DNA from: Pseudomonas sp. Fl4BN1 | Lineage (GTDB): Bacteria > Pseudomonadota > Gammaproteobacteria > Pseudomonadales > Pseudomonadaceae | DNA length: 64,000 nt | Direction: 5' to 3' | NCBI RefSeq assembly: GCF_009908285.1 | Contig: NZ_JAAARM010000010.1 | Location: forward strand, 124,001-188,000 | Shown here: positions 27,350 through 35,823 of the stretch, piece by piece | Layout: each line of letters starts with the position of its first letter | How positions within the stretch are numbered: position 1 is the first letter of the stretch | Position numbers and translations under genes: made by a program | The notes under the pieces: model-generated | Databases searched by the model: none | What the model saw: only the letters and a program-made list of their open reading frames with translations | What the model was told of the DNA's origin: nothing

Positions 27350-28060
27350 TCACTTTGTAGGCGTGACCTTTTTGCCTATCCGTTTGCGGATGTAGTTCTC
27401 TGTCATCACCACCGTGGTGTGCCCAAGCTGATCTCTTGCTTGCAATATGTCGCCACTGGATTCCGCTTTGTCGGTGCCGGCCTTCGCTCGCAAATCTCGC
27501 ATCTGAAAATCAGCTTTTTCAACTCCTGCCGCCTCGCGCGCCGCATCAAACCTTCCCCGCAGCATACTGGCTGTCATTGGTTGGCCATTGTCCATCACAA
27601 TCAGCCTGCTAGTGCGAATGGCCATCCCGGCCTTCCTGGCCAGTATTCGGTCAATCACCACCTTCAACTCACCGGTGATCTCGATCCTCCTTTTTGCGCC
27701 AGTCTTGCCCTGGTGAACAGCCAGGCGGTTATCCCGGATATCGCGCTCGTCCATCTTCAACGTGTCCGCGATCCGTTGACCAGTCAAATAGAAGAGGTCT
27801 AGAGCATCCTTCAGCGGCTGCACTGCATGCTCATAAACCGCCGCAAGTACTTCGTCCTCGATGTACTGATCTCTTCCAGCTTCCTTGTGACCTTTGACGC
27901 CTGCGCATGGATTGGCAAGCGCGGTGAAGCCGCTACTTCTTGAGAAGTTCCAGATTGCACTAAGGAGCGCTTTTTCGCGATTTGCCCTGACCGGAGCGGT
28001 TTTGCCTCGATGCCGTAGATACTGAACGACATGCTGAGGCTCGATCGCATCGAGCGGGGC
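27350..28060 (-). pseudogene. prophage tyrosine integrase, N-terminally truncated
   Basis: Reading the minus strand from about 28060, one continuous frame gives QHVVQYLRHRGK, a core-binding segment (REKALLSAIWNFS, NPCAGVKGHKEAGRD), then the catalytic domain: TGQRIAD (Arg I), ITGELKVVIDRIL, FQMRDLRAKAGTDKAES (Arg II), RDQLGHTT (His) and NYIRKR (Tyr nucleophile). Everything needed for catalysis seems present, but the N-terminal arm-binding domain is replaced by the end of an ASCH gene. The gene points at tRNA-Leu, the usual arrangement for an integrase at its own attachment site. Confidence 0.88.
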
Positions 28061-28295
28061 CGGTGATGCCGCCGCGCTGGAGCGCCTCGAATGAAGGGAA
28101 GCGGCGGTACAACTCCATTGAACCGATATCTTGCACGAGCTCCAGCGCCTCGTCGTACTCGCCGCGGGTCATACCCTTAGACGCGTGCACCAGGAACCGT
28201 CCGCGGTACTTGGTGTGCCAGCTGCGGTTCTCGACGTCCTTGCCGCCGTGGATGATCAGCCACGCCCAGGGCTGGCGAATGGAAAGCGCCTTCAT
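28061..28295 (-). pseudogene. ASCH-domain protein, 3' end lost
   Basis: Starts MKALSIRQPWAWLIIHGGKD with AGGTGG upstream, the hallmark of phage-encoded ASCH (PUA-like, RNA/modified-base binding) proteins. NRSWHTKYRGRFLVHASKGM follows. After LQRGGITGPA the sequence switches to integrase coding sequence in a different frame, so about the last third is missing. Confidence 0.8.
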
Positions 28296-28539
28296 GGGGC
28301 CACCTGGGTGCAGTAGCGTTCTGTGCGTACGCTTCTTTGTCCGCATTGGCTGAGGTCAAGCCTTCAAGCAGCACCTCGATCCGCTTCTCTGCTGCCTGTG
28401 CGGCTTCGAACCAATCCCTACGCGAAAGCTCTCGGTCGTTGTCTGTGAACGCGAGAGCGTCGATCTGCTCGTCCTTTTTGTTCAGGTCTAACTGAAGGGC
28501 AGCTACTCGCTGCTCCAGGTGTTGGGTTTCTGTGGGCAT
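28177..28539 (-). CDS. phage coiled-coil protein, probably truncated
   Basis: The first 75 residues (LEQRVAALQLDLNKKDEQIDAL, WFEAAQAAEKRIEVLLEGL) form a coiled coil. After the NATAPR segment the frame runs over the start of the ASCH gene in another frame, which suggests that the natural C-terminus was lost or that the real stop is elsewhere. Such proteins are common among phage early genes. Confidence 0.5.
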   Translation of the reverse strand: MPTETQHLEQRVAALQLDLNKKDEQIDALAFTDNDRELSRRDWFEAAQAAEKRIEVLLEGLTSANADKEAYAQNATAPRWPHEGAFHSPALGVADHPRRQGRREPQLAHQVPRTVPGARV

Positions 28540-28635
28540 GGGGAGTCCTATCCAGGTCAGGCTCTGGCGGTGGAGAGCGGTAGGTGTTCAGCTATAGTTG
28601 AGACGTCATTCACATGGAGGTGTTTATGAGCGTCA

Positions 28636-28863
28636 GTGTGTGTGCTGTATGCCGTCTTTATTTTCTCGGGTGCTGTATGCGCCCATTACCTGACCGGACT
28701 GGTAAGCGCTTACCTGGGAGTGGTCGAGCCCCGTAGCGTTGCCGGTATCGGTTTTCTGCTCGGCACCTTCGGCGGCTCGTTGATCGCCGCCATTACCCGG
28801 GCAATCAAAGCTGCTGACCTTTGGGCGTTCATTCGTTCGAAGTTCGGGGGAGGTGGCACATGA
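28636..28863 (+). CDS. holin-like phage membrane protein (possible frameshift at start)
   Basis: 75 residues with two membrane helices (VLYAVFIFSGAVCAHYLTGL; VAGIGFLLGTFGGSLIAAI) and a charged C-terminus, a class II holin layout. The only good ribosome site (GGAGG) serves the ATG at 28626, which is in another frame; the two frames meet at a run of GT dinucleotides at 28634-28641, so a repeat slip may have broken the N-terminus. Its stop overlaps the next gene's start (ATGA). Confidence 0.6.
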   Translation: MCVLYAVFIFSGAVCAHYLTGLVSAYLGVVEPRSVAGIGFLLGTFGGSLIAAITRAIKAADLWAFIRSKFGGGGT

Positions 28864-29204
28864 TCCTGGAACACGTTGCAACGTGGTCTGCTGGTTTGAT
28901 CGCGCTATGGGCGACCTGGTGCTGTTTGAGCGGGAAGGTCCGCGACGGGGTGTTGGGGAAGTTGATCTACGCGACTATCGCGCTGAGCGGCTACGCGCTA
29001 CTGGTGCGCAACGACAGGCTGATCATGTCCCAGTCGGTGGCAGAGGCGACCTTGTACGCCTCCCTGGCCCTGGCCGGCGTTCGGCACGTCTTCATGGTCA
29101 CGTACTGGCGGCGGGTGAAGGTCTGGCTGTGCCGGGTTCTGAACTGCGAGCACTGCCTGCGCTGTGACAAGGCGCCGGGTGGTATTGAGCGCCGGAGCAA
29201 GTAG
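28860..29204 (+). CDS. phage membrane protein, probable second holin/lysis component
   Basis: A 114-residue protein with helices near residues 9-25, 36-50 and 62-82, then a basic tail with CxxC-like cysteines (LCRVLNCEHCLRCDKAPGG). It overlaps the preceding holin-like gene by ATGA, so the two are coupled. The tail could bind a metal; function otherwise inferred from position. Confidence 0.6.
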   Translation: MILEHVATWSAGLIALWATWCCLSGKVRDGVLGKLIYATIALSGYALLVRNDRLIMSQSVAEATLYASLALAGVRHVFMVTYWRRVKVWLCRVLNCEHCLRCDKAPGGIERRSK

Positions 29205-29449
29205 CCCGCGCCACGTTTCTGAATGCACTAAATCGTGGCGCGGCAATTGGTAATGCTGGCGATTGCGTTTTTACGGTGCGGATTGTTGGGGGCGAGGAAA
29301 TTCGCGCTTCTGGCGCTTTCATAGCTGACTACTCGTTTGATTGCGGGGAAGACGCAATAGAGCTGAGCGTTCTAGGAATCGAGTACCCCAACTATGACGA
29401 AATCTTTCCTGAGCACGTCGCGGCGTATGAGCGCCAATGGAGTTCGTAG
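29195..29449 (+). pseudogene. phage protein remnant without start codon
   Basis: An open frame gives LNALNRGAAIGNAGDCVF, then GAFIADYSFDCGEDAIELSV and NYDEIFPEHVAAYERQW, good coding character with no ATG, GTG or TTG at a sensible place. It looks like the 3' end of a tail or structural gene whose 5' part was deleted at the junction with the lysis genes. Confidence 0.5.
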
Positions 29450-29531
29450 ATACACTTCGGGCTGCTGGAAGCTTTGGAGGCCTAGGTGTGCCGCAGGTGA
29501 GTGCGGCACACTTCGAAAACCTGTCGCGACA

Positions 29532-29753
29532 TTAGGCGCGATTGATGATTTCGATCTGAGCTTCAATCTCGGCCTTGACAGGGCTGTTCCTGCCTTGGAA
29601 ATTGACCGTCCCGTTTGCGAACACGTTGCAAATCAACCTATCAGGGAATGTGAATTTGGCGGTCCCAATCGTGTCCGGGAATGTTTTCTCAGCGTTCGGA
29701 TAGGAGATTTCGATATGCGCGATAAGGCGTGCCGGATTGCCAACTTGAGTCAT
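29532..29753 (-). CDS. small phage-region protein
   Basis: 73 residues starting MTQVGNPARLIAHIEISYPN with AAGGAAG upstream. A beta-rich sequence (IGTAKFTFPDRLICNVFANGTVNFQ) without membrane segments. Function unknown. Confidence 0.5.
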   Translation of the reverse strand: MTQVGNPARLIAHIEISYPNAEKTFPDTIGTAKFTFPDRLICNVFANGTVNFQGRNSPVKAEIEAQIEIINRA

Positions 29754-29842
29754 TAGGATCTTCCTTGTGTTAATGGAAGCACCTAAATACCGGCAACGCG
29801 CCACTATTTCAATCCCGCCTTTAGGCTTACCTGAGACAATTT

Positions 29843-30442
29843 ATGACAACCAAGCAACCCGACTGGGAGGCGATCGAACGAGCCTACCGGGCCGGCGCGC
29901 TTTCCATCAGAACCATCGCTGAGCGCCAAGGCGTGAGCGACACCGCGATCAGGAAGAAGGCCAAGGCCCTGGGATGGGCGAGAGACCTTTCTGAGCAGAT
30001 GCGGAAAGAGGTTCGCAGCAAGTTGGTTCGCGGAGAGGTTCGCAACGACCAAGGCGCGAACCGCGAACTTGACGCCGAAATCATCGAGGAGGCTGCGGAG
30101 GAAGGCGCGCAAGTGGTTCGCAGCCACCGCCGTGATATTCGCAAGGCCACGAATATTGCGAACCTTCTGATGGATGACCTGCTCACCACGATCAAGCGCC
30201 GCGAGGAGATCGAGGACGCCATCGCTGAAGAGACTGCCGGTGATGAGAGTGGCTTTCGTCGTAGCTCGATGTTTGCAGCCGTGGCCCTGCCCAGCAACGC
30301 CAAGACTCTTTTCCAGCTGTCCTCGGCTATGAAGAATCTCCAGGTGCTCGAGCGTCAGGCATTTGGCCTGGACGAGAAGGAGAAGACTGACGAAGCGGAC
30401 GAACTGTCCAGGCTGATGGATGAACTATCGAAGGAAGCCTGA
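29843..30442 (+). CDS. phage terminase small subunit
   Basis: A 199-residue DNA-binding protein. The N-terminal helix-turn-helix is WEAIERAYRAGALSIRTIAE plus GVSDTAIRKKAKALGW; a long helical middle (RDIRKATNIANLLMDDLLTT) fits the oligomerisation domain. It lies 3 bp upstream of a terminase large-subunit relic. It would recognise the packaging site of the lost phage. Confidence 0.85.
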   Translation: MTTKQPDWEAIERAYRAGALSIRTIAERQGVSDTAIRKKAKALGWARDLSEQMRKEVRSKLVRGEVRNDQGANRELDAEIIEEAAEEGAQVVRSHRRDIRKATNIANLLMDDLLTTIKRREEIEDAIAEETAGDESGFRRSSMFAAVALPSNAKTLFQLSSAMKNLQVLERQAFGLDEKEKTDEADELSRLMDELSKEA

Positions 30443-30445
30443 CCC

Positions 30446-31403
30446 ATGAAGCCCGAGCACCTGAAATTGCTCCGGGGTCGGTTCTGGCGGCTGAACAACC
30501 TCTACTTCATCACGGACAAGCAGGGCAAGAAGGTCCGCTTCCGCATGACGCAGGAGCAGGTCGATTACTTCCAGGGGATGCACACCCGGAACATCATCCT
30601 CAAGGCCCGGCAGTTGGGCTTCACCACGCTGGTATGTATCGTCCAGCTGGATGCCGCGCTGTTTGAGGCCGCCAAGTGCGCCTTAATCGCCCACACCCTG
30701 AACGACGCCAAGCGCCTGTTCCGGGAAAAGGTGAAGTACGCCTACGACAACCTGCCGAAAGAGGTCCGCGCTGCTAACCCGGCGCGCAACGATGCCGCGG
30801 GCGAGCTGGTGTTCAGCAAGGGCGGGTCGCTGTATGTCTCGACCTCTTTCCGGGGCGGCACGCTGCGCTACCTGCATGTGTCCGAGTTCGGGAAGATCTG
30901 CGCCAAGTTCCCACACAAGGCGCGGGAGATCGTCACCGGTGCTTTCGAGGCCGTGGCCGCTGAGTGCTTTGTCACCATCGAGTCGACGGCTGCTCAAGGA
31001 TAAGGGCTACACCTACTCGGAGCACTGGGGCCCGCACGACATCGATAACCGCGAGTTCGGCAGTGATGCCAAGACCCGGCGAGAGCTGGCACGTGAGGGC
31101 TACGAGATCGACGGCGAGAAATACAGCATGACCTTCGAGGTTGTCCCAAAGCTTGGCATCAACGACGGCATTGAACAGGTTCGCGAGATCCTGCCGAGAT
31201 GCGTATTCGACGAGGCCAAGTGTGAAGAAGGGATCGGCTGTCTCGAAAACTACCGAAAGGAGTGGGACGACAAGCGCGGCTGCTGGAAAGACAAGCCGCT
31301 CCATAACTGGACCTCTCACGGCTCCGACGGATTCCGGTACTTCGCTGTGGCGAAGAGCGCCAGGAAGCCGGCCACCAAAATCAAAATGGGATTTGCACGC
31401 TGA
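30446..31403 (+). pseudogene. phage terminase large subunit with internal deletion and frameshift
   Basis: The first frame (30446-31003) gives the ATPase part: NIILKARQLGFTTLVCIVQLD (Walker A-like RQLGFTT), then VSTSFRGGTLRYLHVSEFGK and VTIESTAAQG, where it stops. The other frame continues to 31403 with the end of the nuclease domain (TFEVVPKLGINDGIEQVREI, RCVFDEAKCEEGIGCLENYR, LHNWTSHGSDGFRYFAVA). Together they span about 310 residues, against roughly 500-600 for the family, so the middle is deleted near 31000. Confidence 0.85.
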
Positions 31404-31850
31404 TGAGCGACGTCACTTTCACTCGCCCCGAGTACGACACGGCGAGAAACCGCTGGCGCTTGGTGCGCGACGTCTGCAAGGGCTCGGAAACCATCAAGGA
31501 AGCTGGCGATCGGTATCTGCCGCGACCAAACGCGGCAGACACCAGTCGGGACAACAAGGAGCGCTATGACGCCTACAAGAAGCGAGCGGTGTTCTACAAC
31601 GCCACCGGCCGGACCAAGCACAGCCTGGTGGGCGCTGTATTCCGTACCTGGCCGACGCTGACGGTCCCGGGTGCGCTCGACTATGTGGCCAAGGATGTCG
31701 ATGGTCAGGGCGTGAGCATTTACCAGCAGTCCCAGTCAGTGATTGGGCATCTGCTTGAGGTGGGGCGTCACGGGTTGCTGGTGGACTACCCGCAAGTTGA
31801 TGGTCAGGCGGTGAGCCTTGCCGATATGGCGTCGGCCCGTGCTGATCCCG
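31403..31850 (+). pseudogene. phage portal protein (DUF4055-like), truncated
   Basis: Starts MSDVTFTRPEYDTARNRWRL, overlapping the terminase stop. VCKGSETIKEAGDRYLPRPN, FYNATGRTKHSLVGAVFRTWP and VIGHLLEVGRHGLLVDYP match the N-terminal part of DUF4055 portal-like proteins. After about residue 148 (ADMASARAD) the frame runs into unrelated sequence, so more than half is missing. Confidence 0.75.
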
Positions 31851-31853
31851 AGC

Positions 31854-31997
31854 ATGATGCCGGAAATTTTATGGGTCCCAGCAAGCATGTATGTGCAGGC
31901 TGCCTGGTACGTACTGCCGGCCGCTCTGAAAGCAGCCCTGTTGATTGGCATCTGGTTCTACAGTCATCAACTGCGCAGAACCGGCTACTTCAATTAG
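31854..31997 (+). CDS. 47-residue hydrophobic phage protein
   Basis: MMPEILWVPASMYVQAAWYV followed by LPAALKAALLIGIWFYSHQL and RRTGYFN. It is too short for most gene finders and sits at the deletion junction, directly before a terminator. Probably a small membrane protein from the end of a phage operon. Confidence 0.5.
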   Translation: MMPEILWVPASMYVQAAWYVLPAALKAALLIGIWFYSHQLRRTGYFN

Positions 31998-32011
31998 GAT
32001 GCCATGCTCGA

Positions 32012-32042
32012 AGCCCAGCCCCGCGCTGGGCTGGGCTTTTTT
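32012..32042 (+). terminator. intrinsic terminator
   Basis: AGCCCAGC pairs with GCTGGGCT and is followed by GGGC and six T residues, 15 bases after the 47-residue ORF. Confidence 0.85.
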
Positions 32043-32153
32043 GTATGAGCAGGCAGCGACAGGAGAGAGTTGGGGGCTATCAGTCGTTCTTTGCCTGTCG
32101 CGGCCGCCAGAAAGAGACCAGCATCCAGCTGGGCATTCTTCCTTCCTGTTGCG

Positions 32154-32498
32154 TCATCCTTTCAACGAGTACATTTTCCTCAGCTGCGCCGGCGTGAGTG
32201 GACGAAGTTTCTGCGTCCTGCTTACGTCGATCCGCTTCTTCTCAGGCTTAACGCCTGGCGGATAATAATTCGCGAAATACTCAAAGTTGCCTTCACAGGT
32301 CTGCACAAGCCATGTGCCGAGGCGAACGCCGTTGCTTCCAAAGGTGGATAGGTACTCGTCCAATCGACTCACACAGCCGTCTTGGAAATCTGCTTTTATC
32401 AGACGTGCCCATTCCTGGGAGATTTCGTCATTGGCAGCGCCGGCAGTTGATGTCAGCAGAAAGGTGAGGGCAAGAGCTATTCGGCTCAGTGGGGGCAT
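32154..32498 (-). CDS. small secreted protein
   Basis: 114 residues with a signal peptide (SRIALALTFLLTSTAGAA, cleavage near AGA-AND). The mature part has two cysteines (FQDGCVSRL, VQTCEGNF) and an aromatic FEYFANYYPPGVKPEKK. AAGGA precedes ATG 32498. No family recognised. It is cargo-like within the prophage remains. Confidence 0.6.
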   Translation of the reverse strand: MPPLSRIALALTFLLTSTAGAANDEISQEWARLIKADFQDGCVSRLDEYLSTFGSNGVRLGTWLVQTCEGNFEYFANYYPPGVKPEKKRIDVSRTQKLRPLTPAQLRKMYSLKG

Positions 32499-32570
32499 GA
32501 CAGCAAGTCCTTTGCGTCTACGGGGGAGGGGCAGGTATCCATTTAACATCAGATTTCTTGCAACACAAAA

Positions 32571-32597
32571 CCTAGCCCTGAGCTGGGCTTTTTCGTT
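32571..32597 (+). terminator. short terminator-like hairpin
   Basis: TAGCCCTGAGCTGGGCT with a TTTTT tail. It precedes the lipoprotein gene at 32647 and may end an upstream transcript. Confidence 0.5.
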
Positions 32598-32646
32598 TCC
32601 GCCCCCTGGGTGCTATCGTCTGCCGATCTCACAAGGAGCGGAATTT

Positions 32647-32967
32647 ATGCGAGTTTTGATAGGGGCGGTGGCTTTGGCGTTGCTGGCGGGGTGCATGGCC
32701 CCGACGATGAACGAAGCTCGCAAGGAAGGGCCCTATAAGGTGCTGACCTCGAAAAAGTCCGATGCCGTGCTGGCTAAATGCGTTCAATACGAATGGCAAA
32801 ACCAACCAATCTTCGGCGGTACGCCGGGTGCGACGCTTCAGTCGGGACGCGACGCCGGATACACAGTGTTCACTGAGGGTTCTCAGTACTTCGTTGATAT
32901 CCAGCCAAAGAGCTCAGGCTCTGAGGCAAAGTATTACGTAGTGGTTGGCAACTGGATTGCCAGCTAA
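32647..32967 (+). CDS. prophage-region lipoprotein
   Basis: A 106-residue protein: signal MRVLIGAVALALLAGC with lipobox LAGC, then a mature domain with CVQYEWQNQP and YFVDIQPKSSGSEAKYYVVV. AAGGAG precedes the ATG. Envelope protein of unknown role; prophages often carry such moron genes. Confidence 0.75.
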   Translation: MRVLIGAVALALLAGCMAPTMNEARKEGPYKVLTSKKSDAVLAKCVQYEWQNQPIFGGTPGATLQSGRDAGYTVFTEGSQYFVDIQPKSSGSEAKYYVVVGNWIAS

Positions 32968-33015
32968 CGACTGACCGCGTTACAGGGCTGCCTTTAGCGG
33001 CACATTAAATTGTTC

Positions 33016-33045
33016 AGGGCTCGCTTCGGCGGGCCTTTTATTACC
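33016..33045 (+). terminator. intrinsic terminator after the lipoprotein gene
   Basis: GGGCTCGC-TTCG-GCGGGCC stem-loop with a stable UUCG tetraloop, then TTTTATT. Confidence 0.7.
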
Positions 33046-33124
33046 CGGAGAAAAGAAAATGGCGGCACTTGCCATCAATTATCAGCCCATGACTACGATC
33101 CTGCTCTATAGCCAACTCCGACAG

Positions 33125-33665
33125 TTTGGGCGGTCCTTCCGGATGGCAGTGAGGACGCCAGCCGAGGCGGTGAAAGCCCTGCCCAAGTTGATCTTTGGCT
33201 TGCATGATATCTCCACTCGATTCAGCCTTGGCGCGCATATCACGCATCTGGAAGTCAATTTTTTCAACTCCTGCAGCTTCTCTGGCCATATCAAACCTTC
33301 TGCGTAACATCGCCTCCGTCATCGGAGTGTCATCTTCTGCCGCGATCAGCCGCGTCGAGCGGACTTTGTGTCCGGACTTCCGGGCCTTGATTCGATCAAT
33401 CAAAACCTTCAGTTCACCGGTTAACTCGATACGCCGCTTGGCCTTCGTTTTTCCCAGCAGCACCCAGATCTGACCATCACGCACGTCTCGCTCATCCATG
33501 AGCTGAGTGTCTGTCACTCGCTGGCCTGTCAAATAGGCCAAATCCACCGCATCGCGTAGCCCGGCGTCGGCCTTGTCATGCACGCGCTGGAGCAGTTCGT
33601 CCTCGACAAAGGTGTCCCGGCCCGTCTCGTTGTTGCCTTTAATTCCGGAGCAGGTGGGGGCTGGG
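33125..33665 (-). pseudogene. second prophage tyrosine integrase relic
   Basis: A close relative of the relic at 27350. Readable segments: GIKGNNETGRDTFVEDELLQ, DLAYLTGQRVTDTQLMDER (Arg I), IELTGELKVLIDRIKARKSG and FQMRDMRAKAESSGDIMQAK (Arg II). After DQLG the sequence no longer matches the family, so the His-Arg-Tyr end is lost, and the N-terminal half is cut where a small phage ORF begins. Same strand and order as the first relic, so two related phages or a duplication used this locus. Confidence 0.85.
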
Positions 33666-33759
33666 ACGTGTAGCCATCCTCGTCTGGCGTTCCTGATACG
33701 CGGCCTTGATATTTGACTCTCTTGAGCAGCATTTCATGTGTCAGCGCATGTGGTTTCAT
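33660..33759 (-). pseudogene. small phage ORF cut by the integrase junction
   Basis: Starts MKPHALTHEMLLKRVKYQGR and continues VSGTPDEDGYTSQPPPAPE before running out of frame into integrase sequence. The natural end is missing. Function unknown. Confidence 0.45.
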
Positions 33760-33891
33760 GGGCGAACGCATCCTTGGCCGCTGTAGCGGCTGACTTGAAG
33801 GGGGAGGGGTCAAGTATTGCTACGCGAGTAATGCAGGTTGTGATTTGCTGTGTTTATATACAGTCTTGTTGCTCGCAAGAGGTTCGCATCA

Positions 33892-34278
33892 ATGCTCCAC
33901 CACCTTTCAATTGGCGTGAAAGATCTAGATAAATCCGGGCGGTTTTACGATGCAGCTTTGGAGGCACTTGGGTTCCGTAGGGTCTTCGAGGATGAAACCG
34001 CTATAGGGTATGGTGTCGAGGACGGGAAAGATAAGCTTTGCTTAAAGCTCTGTCCGAATGCGGTGGCTCCAGGTCCTGGTTTCCATTTGGCGTTCTCTGC
34101 TCTATCAAGAGGTGCTGTCGACTCGTTCCATCTAAGAGCTCTTAGCGCTGGAGGTACTGACAACGGAGCCCCGGGATTGCGCTCGCATTATGGTGAGCAT
34201 TATTACGCAGCATTCTTGATCGATCCTGACGGTTATCGGGTTGAGGCTGTAATTAATCGAGCCGACACCGAAGCGTAA
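33892..34278 (+). CDS. VOC-family (glyoxalase/bleomycin-resistance fold) protein
   Basis: 128 residues with the two beta-alpha-beta-beta-beta modules: MLHHLSIGVKDLDKSGRFYD … FHLAFSALSRGAVDSFHL, GEHYYAAFLIDPDGYRVEAV. Metal-ligand candidates are His (residue 3 or 4), His in PGFHLAF and Glu in RVEAV. AAGAGG precedes the ATG. Enzyme or binding protein; substrate unknown. It appears intact amid decayed phage genes, so it may be a passenger. Confidence 0.85.
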   Translation: MLHHLSIGVKDLDKSGRFYDAALEALGFRRVFEDETAIGYGVEDGKDKLCLKLCPNAVAPGPGFHLAFSALSRGAVDSFHLRALSAGGTDNGAPGLRSHYGEHYYAAFLIDPDGYRVEAVINRADTEA

Positions 34279-34378
34279 TGCCGGTTGGAGCTACACCCCT
34301 TTCTGGTCTAAGTGCAGGTTGCTATAGCGGCTGACTGTTATGATTAAATGGGATTAATTCTTAAAGAAGGTTTGTGTT

Positions 34379-34519
34379 ATGGAAAACGCATTCAAGCAGC
34401 CATTGTTTGTAGTGGGGATGACGCTACTTGCTGTAGGCATTGGCACTGCAAATGCTGGGTTTTGGATACCCGGGTGCGTTTTTATGATCATTGGCTGGAC
34501 GCAAGGATCTAAGGGTTGA
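34379..34519 (+). CDS. 46-residue hydrophobic protein
   Basis: MENAFKQPLFVVGMTLLAVG followed by ANAGFWIPGCVFMIIGWTQG, two short membrane stretches. AAGAAGG lies nine bases before the ATG. Unknown function. Confidence 0.55.
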   Translation: MENAFKQPLFVVGMTLLAVGIGTANAGFWIPGCVFMIIGWTQGSKG

Positions 34520-34600
34520 GGCGCGCCGTCTCGTCGATGCAGGCATCAATAGCCGGGCCCAGATTCTTGCCGTACTTCATGCTCCGATAGGGAGAGTGAT

Positions 34601-34816
34601 ATGGCTTGCGATGAATGCGAGGCGCTCAAGGGGCCAGGCGCAGAGGGCTACCCATATCCGCATTGGCATTTGACTGAGCTCGATAGCTCAACCGTCAATT
34701 TCAGCGGACACCCGAAGATAATCATCACGCACTATCGATGCACTGTGTGCCAAACATCATGGGTGTATACGGATGATCGAAACGACAGATTCAAATTCTG
34801 GGTTATGGCGTTGTAA
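34601..34816 (+). CDS. small zinc-ribbon-like protein
   Basis: 71 residues with two CxxC pairs (MACDECEAL at the start and YRCTVCQTSW at 48-51), which together can bind one zinc. HWHLTELDSST lies between them. GGGAGAG precedes the ATG. Probably a small phage or island protein; partner unknown. Confidence 0.6.
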   Translation: MACDECEALKGPGAEGYPYPHWHLTELDSSTVNFSGHPKIIITHYRCTVCQTSWVYTDDRNDRFKFWVMAL

Positions 34817-34864
34817 GTGCAATAGGTGAGGGTGGGTCAGGCGATATCGCTATGACGATATCGG

Positions 34865-35253
34865 TCATGCGACTCGCTCAACCTTCACTGGAGTCCACTC
34901 CGAGAACCCAACCTTCGGTGCCTTCGTCTTCGGTTTCATGATCGGCTCGCCTTTGGCGTCGACCATCACTGACTTCGCCCCGATGTGCATGTTGCGGAAC
35001 CTTAGGGTCTTGCGGGCCAGCTCAATGAACTGCTCGGCGTACTGCGGGGCGTCGAACATGGGCGAGAGCTGGCGAATCGTCCGCCCCATGATCTTCCCGG
35101 TGCGCTTTGCGAGCAGCTCCAGTCATTCAGCCTCTGGGATTGGCTCGATTCCGCCAGGGGCTTTTCTGGGATCTTCCGGGTGCTGGCCGTTTTCTTGCGA
35201 GCCTCGGTCTTGGCGACATCGAGGGTCATACCAAACACTGCAAAGGTGCTCAT
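34865..35253 (-). pseudogene. phage hypothetical gene broken by a frameshift and a stop
   Basis: The 5' part (MSTFAVFGMTLDVAKTEARK, PEKPLAES) and the 3' part (RTGKIMGRTIRQLSPMFDAP, QYAEQFIELARKTLRFRN) lie in different frames. Between them PEAE-stop-LELLAKRTGKI can be read, so one indel and one stop separate the halves. The restored protein would be about 130 residues. Confidence 0.7.
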
Positions 35254-35355
35254 GGTTTATCTCCGTGCAGCCTCTGGCCTCGCCTGGGTGGCGTGATATG
35301 GGTTTGTGGGCTAATGCTTAAGGTCAGGTATAGAGCCGGATCCAAGGAGAAACTA

Positions 35356-35556
35356 ATGACAGTTAATGCGAAAATCGACGCACTAGAACACTTGGTCGTA
35401 GCGCTGCTAAGAGAAGGGAAAAAGCGGCATGGAATAGAGCCTGACTCGATTTTTGAAAAAGCAGAAAGCTCCATCATGGGAAGCAACGGACCAGGGACAA
35501 CTCATAAGGCGGAAGCAATGAAGGAGCTTAAGCATCTGAGATCGCTTCTCAGCTGA
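35356..35556 (+). CDS. 66-residue helical protein
   Basis: MTVNAKIDALEHLVVALLRE, then a linker with MGSNGPGTTHKAEAMKELKH. AAGGAGA precedes the ATG. Reads as a small two-helix phage or island protein; unknown function. Confidence 0.6.
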   Translation: MTVNAKIDALEHLVVALLREGKKRHGIEPDSIFEKAESSIMGSNGPGTTHKAEAMKELKHLRSLLS

Positions 35557-35647
35557 TTTCTTTCGTCGCCTGCGGCGCTTGATGGCTGTGGTCGTTAGTG
35601 ATCAGCCTTCAGCGCAATGGGTGAGGGCAGGTCAGGTTCGGCGAACT

Positions 35648-35809
35648 TCAAAGAAGCATGGCCTTGGCGCTGTCGAAATACTCTTCCGGGCGTTTAAAGG
35701 CCTGGTACTTCGCCTGGCTTCTGGTTGCGACCCATACATTCTCAACGTGGTGTCTGGCGTCTCCGATATCGTGCGTCACGTCGAACCAGTCGTAGTAATT
35801 GGCGGTCAT
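35648..35809 (-). CDS. 53-residue phage protein
   Basis: A short frame with clear coding character: MTANYYDWFDVTHDIGDARH, HVENVWVATRSQAKYQAFKR, then PEEYFDSAKAMLL. It starts 14 bases after the stop of the upstream gene, with AGG in between, so it belongs to the same small operon. Unknown function. Confidence 0.6.
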   Translation of the reverse strand: MTANYYDWFDVTHDIGDARHHVENVWVATRSQAKYQAFKRPEEYFDSAKAMLL

Positions 35810-35823
35810 GACCTGCCATTGTT

